64,000 nt of DNA from Fidelibacterota bacterium (lineage in GTDB: Bacteria; Pseudomonadota; Alphaproteobacteria; Rhodospirillales; Rhodospirillaceae): positions 41,591 through 105,590 of the forward strand of contig CANJLF010000008.1 in assembly GCA_947475295.1 (NCBI GenBank). The letters run 5' to 3'. The translations under genes and the position numbers were made by a program. How positions within the stretch are numbered: position 1 is the first letter of the stretch; the number at the start of each line of letters is the position of its first letter. Below are positions 46,730-55,162 of this stretch, in pieces. The notes below the pieces were generated by a model. It was not told the origin of the DNA. It made no database searches and worked only from the letters and a program-made list of their open reading frames with translations.

Positions 46730-47283
46730 TCCACTCTCTTGCAAAGTTTCTCAATCGGCTGAGTTCGCATTTCTACGACCAGCTGCGCAAAAGGAAACTC
46801 TAACACGTTGGTCTTAACCGGGACCTCCGGCAGAACAACATCCGGCCGAAGTTCAGCGTCCATCTCATCTTGCGTACTAACGCTGATGAGTTTGAAGGCG
46901 TCGGATTTTGCACCGTGAATCACGGTCTCTTGGATAACGTTCAGATTGGCTTGCGCCAGTAGATTAATGCGCCGAAGGTCCGCGCCATTCTCGAACGGAG
47001 TGTATTTATCTATGACAATCCAGTCGCCGCTTTCGGCTTCAATTTTATAAGATAGTTCGGCTAGCCTATTGGACGAATAAGTTAGGCTAGCCGTTTCCAA
47101 CAATTTCTGTTTGTTTGCGTCCGCTTGATAGTCAGCTAAATTTTTATAGACACACCATGTGTGTCCATCGTCTTTTAGCAAGGCCGAGTAAATATCCGAC
47201 GGCAGGGCATTCGCAGCTTGCGCATGCGTAGCCAACCCAACCAACATCAACGCTGATATTACACTCCTAAAACCGGGCTGCAT
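46726..47283 (-). CDS. Secreted protein of unknown function at the end of the RND operon
   Basis: The ATG follows the RND stop codon with no gap (TAGATG), so this 185-residue protein is the third gene of the efflux operon. It has a signal peptide (MQPGFRSVISALMLVGLATHAQAANA) and a mature region with Cys in HTWCVYK and EKLCKRVD that could pair. I do not recognise a family. Base composition is visibly lower in GC than neighbours, hinting at later acquisition or relaxed selection. Export suggests a periplasmic role, perhaps with the pump; this is inferred from position only. Confidence 0.6.
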   Translation of the reverse strand: MQPGFRSVISALMLVGLATHAQAANALPSDIYSALLKDDGHTWCVYKNLADYQADANKQKLLETASLTYSSNRLAELSYKIEAESGDWIVIDKYTPFENGADLRRINLLAQANLNVIQETVIHGAKSDAFKLISVSTQDEMDAELRPDVVLPEVPVKTNVLEFPFAQLVVEMRTQPIEKLCKRVD

Positions 47284-50200
47284 CTACTCGCCCGCTTGGG
47301 GGTGACCGTCCGGCGGTGCAGTGGCGGGCGGTGATTTTGGTGTGTGCTTGAAGATGCGGCCGATCCAGTCCTCGAACCGCCCGACATAGATGAACACCAC
47401 CGGCACGACCAACAGGCTGAGCGCTGTCGATGTGATCAGGCCGCCGATCACCGCGACGGCCATGGGCTGGCGGAAGCTGGCGTCGGAGCCAATGCCGAGC
47501 GCAATCGGCATCATCCCTGCGATCATGGCGATAGTCGTCATGACAATGGGCCGCGCGCGCTTGTGGCAGGCCTGGATGACGGCGTCGTGGGTGGACAGGC
47601 CGCGCTCGCGCGTGCCGGTGTAGGCATAATCGACCAGGAGGATCGAGTTCTTGGTGACGATGCCCATCAGCGTGATGAGACCGATCATGGCCGGGACGCC
47701 CAGTTCGATGCGGCCTATGAGCAGCGCCAGAAATGCGCCGCCGGCCGACAGCGGGATGGCCGAGAGAATCGTAATCGGCTGCAGGAAGTCGCGGAACAGG
47801 AGGACAATGACGCAGAAGATGCAGATGAAGCCCGTGACCAGCGCCATGCTAAAGCCCGAGAGCAACTCGGTGACAAACTCGTTGTCGCCGGTGCGGATCA
47901 TTTTGACCGACGGCGGCAGCGCTTTCACGGACGGCAATTCCATGGTCTTGGCGAAAGCCTCGCCGAGCGGCATGCCGCCAAGATCGGCGCTGACAGTGAC
48001 GTAGCGCGAGCGGTCGAGCCGGTCGATCTGCGAGGGCCCCGTTCCAAGCGACACGGCGGCCACGCTGGACAACGGCACAAGCCCGTTCCGTCCGGGAACG
48101 CGCAAATCCATAAAGGTGTTGAGGTCGGTGCGCGTCGCATCCGGAACCCGCACGCGGATGTAGACCTGGCGATTGTCGAGATTGAGCTTGGCGACCTGGG
48201 CGTCGAAGTCGCCGCCGGTGCCGATGCGTAAGGCTTCGCCGATGGCGGCGGCCGTCACGCCGCGTTCGGCGGCCAGCTCGGGATCAGGGCGCACGACGAT
48301 TTCCGGGCGCTGGCGGCTGGCGGTCGATGTGATGTTGGAAAGCGAGCCGCCCATGCTCCGCATCTCGCGCTCCAGCGCCTGCGCGGTCGCGTTGAGCGCC
48401 TGGATGTCGGAGCTGGCCATGGTCACCTGAAGCTTCTCGCCGTTGCTGCCAAATCCGACATTGAAGCGCGCGCCGGGAACTTTTTGAAGTTTCTGGCGTA
48501 TCTGCGCTTCGATCACCTGTTGGCGCGGCCGCGTGCCGCGCGGCGACATCGTGATCAACAGGCCGGCGTTGCGCACTTCGCCGCCGGGACCGCTGCGTCC
48601 GCCGGCAGCTCCGGCCGTCGTGAAGACCGTCTCAATGCCGGGAATTCGCGCCAGCACGCCCCGCGCCTCCTCGGCTGTCTGCAAGGTGGTGTCAATGGTG
48701 CTGCCCGGCGATAGCTCGACTCTGACATTGGTGATGCCGTAATCGCCGGCGGGAATAAAACCGGTCGGGACGAAAGGCAGCAGCGCCATGGACAGGATGA
48801 AAAAGACCGTGGCGCCGGCGATAGTCGTCTTGCGGTGCTTGAGGCACCAATCCACCGCCACGAGGTAGCGCGCCATGACGGGGCCGTTGCTCTCGGCCCT
48901 AAACGGTTTCGCTTTCAGGAACCGCGCCGCCAGCATCGGTGTCAGCATGCGCGCGACCAAGAGCGATGCCAGCACTGCGATCACAACCGTCCAGCCGAAT
49001 TGCCTGAAAAAGAGTCCCGGTACACCGCTCATGAGGGCGGTGGGAAGGAAGACGACGACCAGGCTCATGGTGGTGGCGATAACCGCGAGCGCGATCTCGT
49101 TGACGGCGTCCTCGGTGGCCTGCGGCACCGATTTTCCCATATGGACGTGGCGCTCGACGTTCTCGATCTCGACAATGGCGTCGTCGACGAGAATACCGAC
49201 GATGACGGCAAGCGCCAGCAGCGTGATCGTGTTCAGGGAAAAGCCGAGCCACGCCATGGCGGCGAAAGCCGGAAGAATTGACAAAGGCAGAGCCAGCGCG
49301 GAAATGACCGTCGCGCGCCAGTCGCGCAGGAATACGAAGACAACCATCACGGCCAGCAGCGCGCCTTCCAGGAGAAGGTGCATGGAGCCTTGGTATTGTT
49401 GCAGCGTGTATCGTACGGACTCGGACACGAGCGTCACCGTGAGGGTGGGGTCGGACTTCGCCAGCCCCTCTAGCGCCGCACGCACGCCCTTTGCGATCTC
49501 GACTTCGTCGTAGCCGCGCGAACGGAAGACCTGAAGGCCCACGGCCGGTTTGCCGTTCAGAAGGGCAGCACCCGTGCGCTCGCCGACCGTGTCCGAGATG
49601 GTCGCGATCTCGTCCAGCCGTACGCTTTTGCCATTAGCCAGCACAATCGGCAGCGAAGCCAACTCCGAGGCTTCGCGCACGGTGGCAATGGTGCGCACGG
49701 CTTGCTCCGCGCCGCCAATCTGGCCGCGTCCGCCGGAGGACTCTTGCTGCCCCTGTCTGAGTGCCCGTGAAATCTGGGCGGCGGTTATGCCAAGACCCGT
49801 GGCGCGCACAGGATCGATCTGGACTTGGATCTCGCGGCTCACGCCGCCCATGCGGTCAAAGCGGCCGACCCCGGGAACCGCCAGGACTGCGCGGGCAACG
49901 GTATCATCGACGAACCAGGACAGCGCTTCTTCATCGAGGCGGCTTGATGCGATGGCGAAGGTTACAAGCGGCTGACCGTTGACCGTGATGGCCGAAATCG
50001 TCGGCGGCTGCAGATCGTTGGGCAGATCGCCGCGCGCCTGATCGACGGCATTCTTGGTTTCACTCACAGCGTCTGAAAGATTTTTGCCGAGCTCAAACTC
50101 AACGGTGATAGAGACGCGGCCGCTGCTGATGGTGGTGCGCAAGTGCCTGAGGCCCGCGAGTGTGGATAGCGAATCCTCGACCCGGCGCGCGACCTCGGTT

Positions 50201-50379
50201 TCTAGCTGCGCGGGCGCCGCGCCCGGCTGGGACAGCGTCACCGTCACGGTGGGCAAATCGATGTCGGGAAAGTTCTGGATCGGCAGCCGCATGAATCCCA
50301 CATATCCGGCCAGCGCGAGCAGGCCGAAAATGAGAATCGTCGGAACAGGATTGCGGATCGACCAGGTCGCGAAATTCAT
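47284..50379 (-). CDS. RND efflux pump inner-membrane transporter (HAE1/AcrB-like)
   Basis: This proton-driven exporter of hydrophobic compounds is 1,031 residues. It opens MNFATWSIRNPVPTILIFGLLALAGYV, shows two large periplasmic loops each followed by a cluster of hydrophobic helices, and has the TM4 proton-relay Asp pair in VGILVDDAIVEIENVERHV. Twelve membrane helices are expected. The 5' neighbour encodes its adaptor, one base away. The outer-membrane channel (TolC-like) is not in the window. Substrate range cannot be read from sequence. Confidence 0.95.
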   Translation of the reverse strand: MNFATWSIRNPVPTILIFGLLALAGYVGFMRLPIQNFPDIDLPTVTVTLSQPGAAPAQLETEVARRVEDSLSTLAGLRHLRTTISSGRVSITVEFELGKNLSDAVSETKNAVDQARGDLPNDLQPPTISAITVNGQPLVTFAIASSRLDEEALSWFVDDTVARAVLAVPGVGRFDRMGGVSREIQVQIDPVRATGLGITAAQISRALRQGQQESSGGRGQIGGAEQAVRTIATVREASELASLPIVLANGKSVRLDEIATISDTVGERTGAALLNGKPAVGLQVFRSRGYDEVEIAKGVRAALEGLAKSDPTLTVTLVSESVRYTLQQYQGSMHLLLEGALLAVMVVFVFLRDWRATVISALALPLSILPAFAAMAWLGFSLNTITLLALAVIVGILVDDAIVEIENVERHVHMGKSVPQATEDAVNEIALAVIATTMSLVVVFLPTALMSGVPGLFFRQFGWTVVIAVLASLLVARMLTPMLAARFLKAKPFRAESNGPVMARYLVAVDWCLKHRKTTIAGATVFFILSMALLPFVPTGFIPAGDYGITNVRVELSPGSTIDTTLQTAEEARGVLARIPGIETVFTTAGAAGGRSGPGGEVRNAGLLITMSPRGTRPRQQVIEAQIRQKLQKVPGARFNVGFGSNGEKLQVTMASSDIQALNATAQALEREMRSMGGSLSNITSTASRQRPEIVVRPDPELAAERGVTAAAIGEALRIGTGGDFDAQVAKLNLDNRQVYIRVRVPDATRTDLNTFMDLRVPGRNGLVPLSSVAAVSLGTGPSQIDRLDRSRYVTVSADLGGMPLGEAFAKTMELPSVKALPPSVKMIRTGDNEFVTELLSGFSMALVTGFICIFCVIVLLFRDFLQPITILSAIPLSAGGAFLALLIGRIELGVPAMIGLITLMGIVTKNSILLVDYAYTGTRERGLSTHDAVIQACHKRARPIVMTTIAMIAGMMPIALGIGSDASFRQPMAVAVIGGLITSTALSLLVVPVVFIYVGRFEDWIGRIFKHTPKSPPATAPPDGHPQAGE

Positions 50380-50380
50380 A

Positions 50381-51508
50381 TCAGGGGGGGCTCCCCTTGG
50401 GGGACGGTCGAGGATTGGACTCGGCGATGCGCACGATGTCGCCGTCGTTCAGAAAACCGGAGCCGCGCACGGCAATGCGTGTACCTTCGGAAAGACCGCT
50501 TAAGATCTCCACTTCCGACGCCTCACGCCGGCCGACGTCGACTGCCTTCAACACAACCTTGGCGGTTTGCGGCACCGCCGTGGACCCCTCGTCCGTGAGC
50601 GCGATGACATAACTGCGGCCGTCGCGCAAAACCACGGCATCGGCCGGCACGACCATCGCGGGGCGTTCGCCGATCGAAATCCGGCCGGTCGCGTACATGC
50701 CGGCGCGCACTTGGGTGTTCGGCGCAATGTCGGCATAGACGAAGGCGAGGCGCGAGTCCGTACTGAGCGTGGGCGCGGCCTGGCGCACAGTGGCCGTTAC
50801 AACCGAGCCATTGGGCAGCGCGAGGCGCACGGGTTGGCCGGGCGCAACCAGCGTCAGCTGCCTCGCCGACAGCTCGCCGCGCCACTCAAGACGGTTCTGG
50901 CGCACCAGCCGAAAGAGCTCCTGCCCGGTGGTGACGACGTTGCCGAGCGTGGCCGTTCGCGCGCTCACAGCGCCGTCATCGGGGGCGACGACATCGGTGT
51001 AGCGTAGCTGAAGACGTTTAGATTCTAAAAGCGCCCGCGTGGTTTTCAGCTGGGTCTCGAGCTGCAGGATGTTCTGCTCACTCGTAAAGCCGTTCGCCTT
51101 CAACGCGACGGCGCGTTTGTAATTGGCCTCGGCCTGTTCGAAGTTCGCCAGCAGTACGGCCTCGTCGGCGCGCAAGAGCGCCTGATTGATGCGTGCGAGG
51201 ACCTGACCCTTCTTCACCTGATCGCCGACATTGACCAGGATCTCGTTCAGCTGATAGCCGCCGATCTGGGCGCTGATGATGGCTTCCTGCCAGGGCGCGA
51301 CGGCGCCCGAGACTTCCAAGATCACCGGCCAAACCGCGCTGCTGGGCACCGCCGCGGTGACCGTCAGCGCCGGGCTAGGGCCGGACGCCACAGCAGCCGC
51401 GGGTGTGCGGTGCGAGAGCAGCACAACAACAAGGACAACGGTGGCAACGGTCAAAACCGCGCCGCCGATGATGTACTTCTTCGGCATATCGGCAAAAAAC
51501 CTAGTCAT
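50381..51508 (-). CDS. RND efflux periplasmic adaptor subunit (membrane fusion protein)
   Basis: This 375-residue adaptor bridges the pump and outer-membrane channel. It has an N-terminal anchor helix (YIIGGAVLTVATVVLVVVLLS, residues 12-32), a lipoyl-like half domain (VAPWQEAIISAQIGGYQLNEI), an alpha-hairpin, and the second half (VVAPDDGAVSARTATLGNVV), then a beta-barrel domain and a membrane-proximal C-terminal region. It is the first gene of the efflux operon and is divergent from lexA across a 333-base spacer. Confidence 0.94.
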   Translation of the reverse strand: MTRFFADMPKKYIIGGAVLTVATVVLVVVLLSHRTPAAAVASGPSPALTVTAAVPSSAVWPVILEVSGAVAPWQEAIISAQIGGYQLNEILVNVGDQVKKGQVLARINQALLRADEAVLLANFEQAEANYKRAVALKANGFTSEQNILQLETQLKTTRALLESKRLQLRYTDVVAPDDGAVSARTATLGNVVTTGQELFRLVRQNRLEWRGELSARQLTLVAPGQPVRLALPNGSVVTATVRQAAPTLSTDSRLAFVYADIAPNTQVRAGMYATGRISIGERPAMVVPADAVVLRDGRSYVIALTDEGSTAVPQTAKVVLKAVDVGRREASEVEILSGLSEGTRIAVRGSGFLNDGDIVRIAESNPRPSPKGSPP

Positions 51509-51758
51509 GAAGCGAATGTGGGCCTTTTCGACAAACTCGTAAAGTTACGGGACTGCCACCAGCGCGCGTAGTCTGCTTTCCACGCAATTTGGACCGTCCG
51601 CCCGTTTTATTTCATGTTTCGTAATATTCGTGTCTGGAACTTATAGACATCCACGACAGCACGGCACCAGCAAAATAGCCAACATCCGGTTACACATCCG
51701 CGTGACAGCCGTGCGCCGACGAATTCCTTACCGGCCCCCTCCCAGGGCTTTGAATGCC
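51509..51758. other. Divergent spacer between the efflux operon and lexA
   Basis: These 250 bases hold the leader and likely promoter of the RND operon. I see no credible gene. No obvious palindrome or TetR-type site was recognised. Confidence 0.4.
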
Positions 51759-51787
51759 TTGACCAGTTATAAGAACCAAAATAGAAC
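51759..51787 (+). promoter_or_regulatory. lexA promoter with embedded SOS box
   Basis: TTGACC (51759-51764) and TAGAAC (51782-51787), 17 bases apart, fit -35 and -10 boxes. The -10 lies inside a GAAC-N7-GAAC direct repeat (51773-51787), the alphaproteobacterial LexA site read on the other strand as GTTC-N7-GTTC. LexA bound here would block RNA polymerase, so lexA is autoregulated. Confidence 0.85.
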
Positions 51788-51841
51788 ATTAATAGTTTCC
51801 GGTTTTGTTCTACTTTGAATTTCCACTAGATGAGGCGGCCC

Positions 51842-52588
51842 ATGCTCACAAAAAAGCAGCACCAACTCCTTCTTTTTATTCGCGACAGAGTCAGCCGCGA
51901 CGGGGTGGCCCCGTCCTTCGACGAGATGAAAGAAGCGCTGCAGCTGCAATCCAAGTCGGGCATCCACCGCCTCATCATGGCGCTGGAGGAACGCGGCTTC
52001 CTGCGCCGCCTGCCCCACCGGGCCCGCGCCCTGGAAGTCATCAAAGTCCCTGACAATATGGTCGAGCGCCTTCCCGATCGTGGGGCCGACCGCGCCGCTG
52101 ACCGCCATCATGAACGCCCGGCGGCGGGCTTCACGCCCAATGTCATTACCGGGAATTTCTCCGGCGCCATGCCCGGCGCGTCGGTCAAAGCATCGGCGCC
52201 CCAAGAAAGCGTCGATTTGCCGCTTTACGGCAAAATCGCCGCCGGTACGCCCATTGAGGCGTTGCGGAACCCGACGGAGCACATCGGCGTGCCAGGGGCA
52301 CTTCTGGGCACCGGCGAGCACTATGCCCTCACCATCGACGGCGATTCCATGATCGACGCAGGCATCATGGACGGTGATACCGTCATCATCAAACGCTGTG
52401 ACACCGCCGACAACGGCGCGATTGTGGTGGCCCTGGTCGACAATGAGGAAGCCACCTTGAAGCGGCTGCGACGCAAAGGCGAGACCATCGCTCTTGAGCC
52501 CGCCAACAAGACCTATGAAACCCGCATCTTCGGGCCCGACCGGGTCAGGGTTCAGGGCCGGCTTGTGGGTTTGTTGCGGCGGTATTAG
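51842..52588 (+). CDS. lexA: LexA repressor
   Basis: LexA represses the SOS regulon and self-cleaves when RecA is activated. I chose ATG 51842, giving 248 residues: a winged helix-turn-helix ([27 protein letters not shown]), an unusually long linker of roughly 55 residues, then the protease domain. The scissile Ala134-Gly135 (GKIAAGTP), Ser169 (DGDSM) and Lys207 (EATLKRL) form a complete self-cleavage site. An ATG 12 bases earlier is possible. The upstream SOS box supports the identity. Confidence 0.97.
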   Translation: MLTKKQHQLLLFIRDRVSRDGVAPSFDEMKEALQLQSKSGIHRLIMALEERGFLRRLPHRARALEVIKVPDNMVERLPDRGADRAADRHHERPAAGFTPNVITGNFSGAMPGASVKASAPQESVDLPLYGKIAAGTPIEALRNPTEHIGVPGALLGTGEHYALTIDGDSMIDAGIMDGDTVIIKRCDTADNGAIVVALVDNEEATLKRLRRKGETIALEPANKTYETRIFGPDRVRVQGRLVGLLRRY

Positions 52589-52604
52589 TTAAGTGGAGGC
52601 CTAG

Positions 52605-52799
52605 ATGGAAGTTTATGAGATCTATGTGAATGAGAAACACTCTGGGTGGAAAGAGACATTGGACAGCGCCAAAGCTTTAGCATCTACGTTCTTTGATGCT
52701 GGCGTGGATGTCCGCATTGAGCATCCCTGTTCGCCTAGTCCAACTGAAAAGTGGCGGCGTGATTACGAAGTGGATGCCTGGGTTAGTTCTTCTGGCTGA
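52605..52799 (+). CDS. Small conserved-looking protein downstream of lexA
   Basis: This 64-residue protein has a strong ribosome site (GGAGG) eight bases before its ATG and starts 16 bases after lexA, so it is probably cotranscribed and SOS-induced. It begins MEVYEIYVNEKHSGWKETLD and has a single Cys in EHPCSPSP. Lower GC than neighbours is visible. I recognise no family; a role in the SOS response would be inference from position. Confidence 0.6.
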   Translation: MEVYEIYVNEKHSGWKETLDSAKALASTFFDAGVDVRIEHPCSPSPTEKWRRDYEVDAWVSSSG

Positions 52800-52879
52800 T
52801 TAACGAGTTGCCAAGCCTGGGCTATCTGTCAGGATCAACGCGACAAGCTCGCGTTCATTTTCTGCCGGAGTCCCGTTTC

Positions 52880-53215
52880 ATGAAAAAGTTCGCCGTGATC
52901 GCTGCCCTGTTCCTGTGCCCCATGGCCGCCGGTGTTGCGAAGGCCGACGGCGGCGAGTGCGGCGAGCCGGAAGGCGGCTGGGCGCCGCGCGAGGCGGTTG
53001 AAAGCAAGGCCAAGGAAAATCACTGGACCATAAGCCAGATCAAAACCGACGACGGCTGCTGGGTGATCAAGGGCACAGACGATACCGGCCGGGGCATCAG
53101 CGTCGATCTGGAGCCCGAAACCTTGGTGATCGTCAACATGGACTACATCGATCCCCCGGCCCCGAAACCCGCCGCGACGCCCGCCGCGCCCAAAGCACCG
53201 CCCGCCAAAAAGTAG
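52880..53215 (+). CDS. Secreted PepSY-like small protein
   Basis: From ATG 52880 the protein is 111 residues with a signal peptide (FAVIAALFLCPMAAGVAKA). The mature part has Cys in GGECGEPEGGW and DDGCWVIKG, and the segment ENHWTISQIKTDDGCWVIKGTDDTG resembles the PepSY_2 fold. A Pro/Ala/Lys-rich tail closes it. The frame is open upstream to 52808 but without a signal-like start. It likely acts in the periplasm; the function is unknown. It converges with the radical SAM gene, ten bases apart. Confidence 0.7.
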   Translation: MKKFAVIAALFLCPMAAGVAKADGGECGEPEGGWAPREAVESKAKENHWTISQIKTDDGCWVIKGTDDTGRGISVDLEPETLVIVNMDYIDPPAPKPAATPAAPKAPPAKK

Positions 53216-53225
53216 CACCGCCGGT

Positions 53226-54203
53226 TTAAGCGGCGCCCATGCGCGCGATCGCGCGCTGCACCTGATCGGCGGTGGCCTTCAGGCTCGCGAGGTTGCCGCG
53301 AGGCTCGCCGTAACTGCAGGTGGTGCACGGCGTTTTTTTGGGCTCGAAACTCAGCATCTTTCGGCGCCACAACACAAAACTCATCGCCGTCCAGGCCAGG
53401 AAAATATCGCGCTCGCCGTCGAGTTTTCCGAGCACGTAGTCATTGTTCGCGAACATCTCGTTCTGGATTTGGCAGCACGGCAAGATCGTGCCGTCCCATT
53501 CGATGTTCAGCTCGGAGAACTGCACCAGGCACGGAAGCTGGCGCACATAATTTTTTGGGATGGGCAGGCTGCCGCCGCGGTCATAGGCCCACGCATTACC
53601 CTCCTCGGCGCCGCGCAGGAAGTCGTGGGCGATGTAAGTCAGGTACATGCCCTGGGCATACTTCGCGCTCAACGCAAGCGCCTTTTCCTCCTCGTGATCG
53701 ACCGCGAATTCGATTTGGAGCTCGTCCATGCGGCGGCGCAGCTCAGTCTTGATTGAGTCGATGTCGGTCTTGCCGCCGGGGCCGGAATGAACCGTCGCGA
53801 CAATCTGGTGAACGCCAAGCTCGGCGAGCGTCTCCAGATACCCGCTGTCCAGGTAATCGCCGTTAGTATAAATCACAATCCGTGCTTTTGGCAGATGCTT
53901 GCGGATGTCTGTAATGCGCGAAAGCGCGTAGTCCTTGTCGGCGAAGGGCTCGTTGTAGCGCGTGATATTGATCTCGCCGCTGTAATCGATAAGGGCGAGC
54001 TGTCGCATGATGTTGAAAAACAGATCGTCGCTCATGAAGTTCTGTGTAGACTTCCGGTCGACAACGCTGTTTGGGCAGTACGTACATTTTCGATTGCAGA
54101 AGCTGGAGATCGACAAGGCCACCAGGCTCACGGACTTCTTGAAAAGCCGGGCTGCTTCAACAGCATTAGTAACTTCGATGAAGTGTTCGTTGCCGATATA
54201 CAT
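53226..54203 (-). CDS. Radical SAM protein with SPASM-like C-terminal cysteines
   Basis: This 325-residue protein has the radical SAM motif Cys36-x3-Cys40-x2-Cys43 (SFCNRKCTYCPNS) that binds the SAM-cleaving 4Fe-4S cluster. The C-terminal region has CLVQFSELNIEWDGTILPCC (Cys-x12-Gly-x4-Cys) and later CTTC, a pattern like the SPASM/twitch auxiliary cluster found in peptide and protein modifiers. It starts 23 bases downstream of a methyltransferase gene, which itself follows a tiny basic protein gene, so the three form one operon. The substrate is not known; peptide or cell-surface sugar modification are both plausible. Confidence 0.88.
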   Translation of the reverse strand: MYIGNEHFIEVTNAVEAARLFKKSVSLVALSISSFCNRKCTYCPNSVVDRKSTQNFMSDDLFFNIMRQLALIDYSGEINITRYNEPFADKDYALSRITDIRKHLPKARIVIYTNGDYLDSGYLETLAELGVHQIVATVHSGPGGKTDIDSIKTELRRRMDELQIEFAVDHEEEKALALSAKYAQGMYLTYIAHDFLRGAEEGNAWAYDRGGSLPIPKNYVRQLPCLVQFSELNIEWDGTILPCCQIQNEMFANNDYVLGKLDGERDIFLAWTAMSFVLWRRKMLSFEPKKTPCTTCSYGEPRGNLASLKATADQVQRAIARMGAA

Positions 54204-54226
54204 GCGAACACTATAGGGCGTCTTGC

Positions 54227-54895
54227 CTACTTAGGGTATGCCCTCAATACGTATTGCAGCGGGAGCGAATCAGCGACCGCGCTTTTTGTATCGGCCCCCG
54301 CGAGCTTCGCCATATGTTCGATGGCCGGCAGGAAAGTCTCGCGTTGGGGCTCGTCGAAGATGCGGGGCAGCACTTCGGTGACTTTAAAGCCCGACTGATC
54401 AAACAGCTCATGGATGGTTTTTTTGGTGAACCAGCGGATGTGGGTTTTGTCCATGAGGCCCTCGGCCTCGTAGCGGAGAGCGCCGATATTGAGGCGCACT
54501 TGCAGTGACCAATGCTGCGCATTCGGGATGCAAGCCACCACTGCGCCGTCGGCGGGAATACACGCGCGAGTTTTCCGAAGAACGTCCCAAGGATCTTTCA
54601 GATGTTCGATGACATCGCCGAAGATCCAGCAGTCGCGGTCGGCGGTACTTTTCCAAAAATCCGCGCCAGCCTCCTCGATATTGAGGACAAAACTGCGGTC
54701 GCAGTGACGCTTCGCTAACCCGGCGTAACCGGGATCGATCTCAACGCCCCAGTAGTCGCAGCGCGGCGAGAGCTTCTTGAATTCGCGCGCCAGGGCGCCG
54801 GAACTGCAGCCGACCTCGATCAGCCGCTTCGCCTCGGCGGGAATGAATTTCAGAAGGTCCGGATTATGGCTGTCGTGAACCGGCGTTTGATCCAC
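54227..54895 (-). CDS. Class I SAM-dependent methyltransferase
   Basis: This 222-residue methyltransferase has the SAM-binding motif I, RLIEVGCSSGALAREF, a motif II-like acidic strand (YWGVEID), and the later WIFGDVIEHLKDPWDVL, all of the UbiG/Ubie-like class I type. The start is GTG 54895, eight bases after the stop of the 59-residue gene, without a clear ribosome site, suggesting coupling. It is followed by the radical SAM gene. Substrate could be a peptide, sugar or quinone; only the fold is certain. Confidence 0.88.
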   Translation of the reverse strand: MDQTPVHDSHNPDLLKFIPAEAKRLIEVGCSSGALAREFKKLSPRCDYWGVEIDPGYAGLAKRHCDRSFVLNIEEAGADFWKSTADRDCWIFGDVIEHLKDPWDVLRKTRACIPADGAVVACIPNAQHWSLQVRLNIGALRYEAEGLMDKTHIRWFTKKTIHELFDQSGFKVTEVLPRIFDEPQRETFLPAIEHMAKLAGADTKSAVADSLPLQYVLRAYPK

Positions 54896-54903
54896 GTGGA
54901 CTA

Positions 54904-55083
54904 CTAGCCCGCAAACCCACCGCCGCCGATGCCGCCGTCCGTGAGCAGCGCCTTCTTGATGCGCTTAACGAGCTTGCGGACTTTTCCAGCTTTTGCCGCC
55001 GTCTTGCGACGCGCCTTGACGCTCTTGGCTTTTTTCTTCGGCTTTGATTTGGCTTTGGTCTTGGTCTTTCTCTTGGTGGCCAT
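54904..55083 (-). CDS. 59-residue Lys/Arg-rich protein with Gly-rich C-terminus
   Basis: ATG 55083 has a very good ribosome site (AAGGAGGGG) and the frame closes with TAG at 54904. The first 45 residues are almost entirely Lys, Arg, Ala, Thr and Ser (MATKRKTKTKAKSKPKKKAK then SVKARRKTAAKAG), followed by KLVKRIKKALLTD and the tail GGIGGGGFAG. It contains no Cys. Histone H1-like nucleoid proteins have such lysine-rich composition. The adjacent methyltransferase and radical SAM genes also allow the idea of a modified peptide with a Gly-rich core. Both readings are inference; the gene itself is well supported. Confidence 0.75.
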   Translation of the reverse strand: MATKRKTKTKAKSKPKKKAKSVKARRKTAAKAGKVRKLVKRIKKALLTDGGIGGGGFAG

Positions 55084-55162
55084 TTAGGTCCCCTCCTTAC
55101 GTGTGATGCAACGATCTTAAGCCCCTACACGTCTGCCGCCAATAGCGGCCATCGCGACCAGA

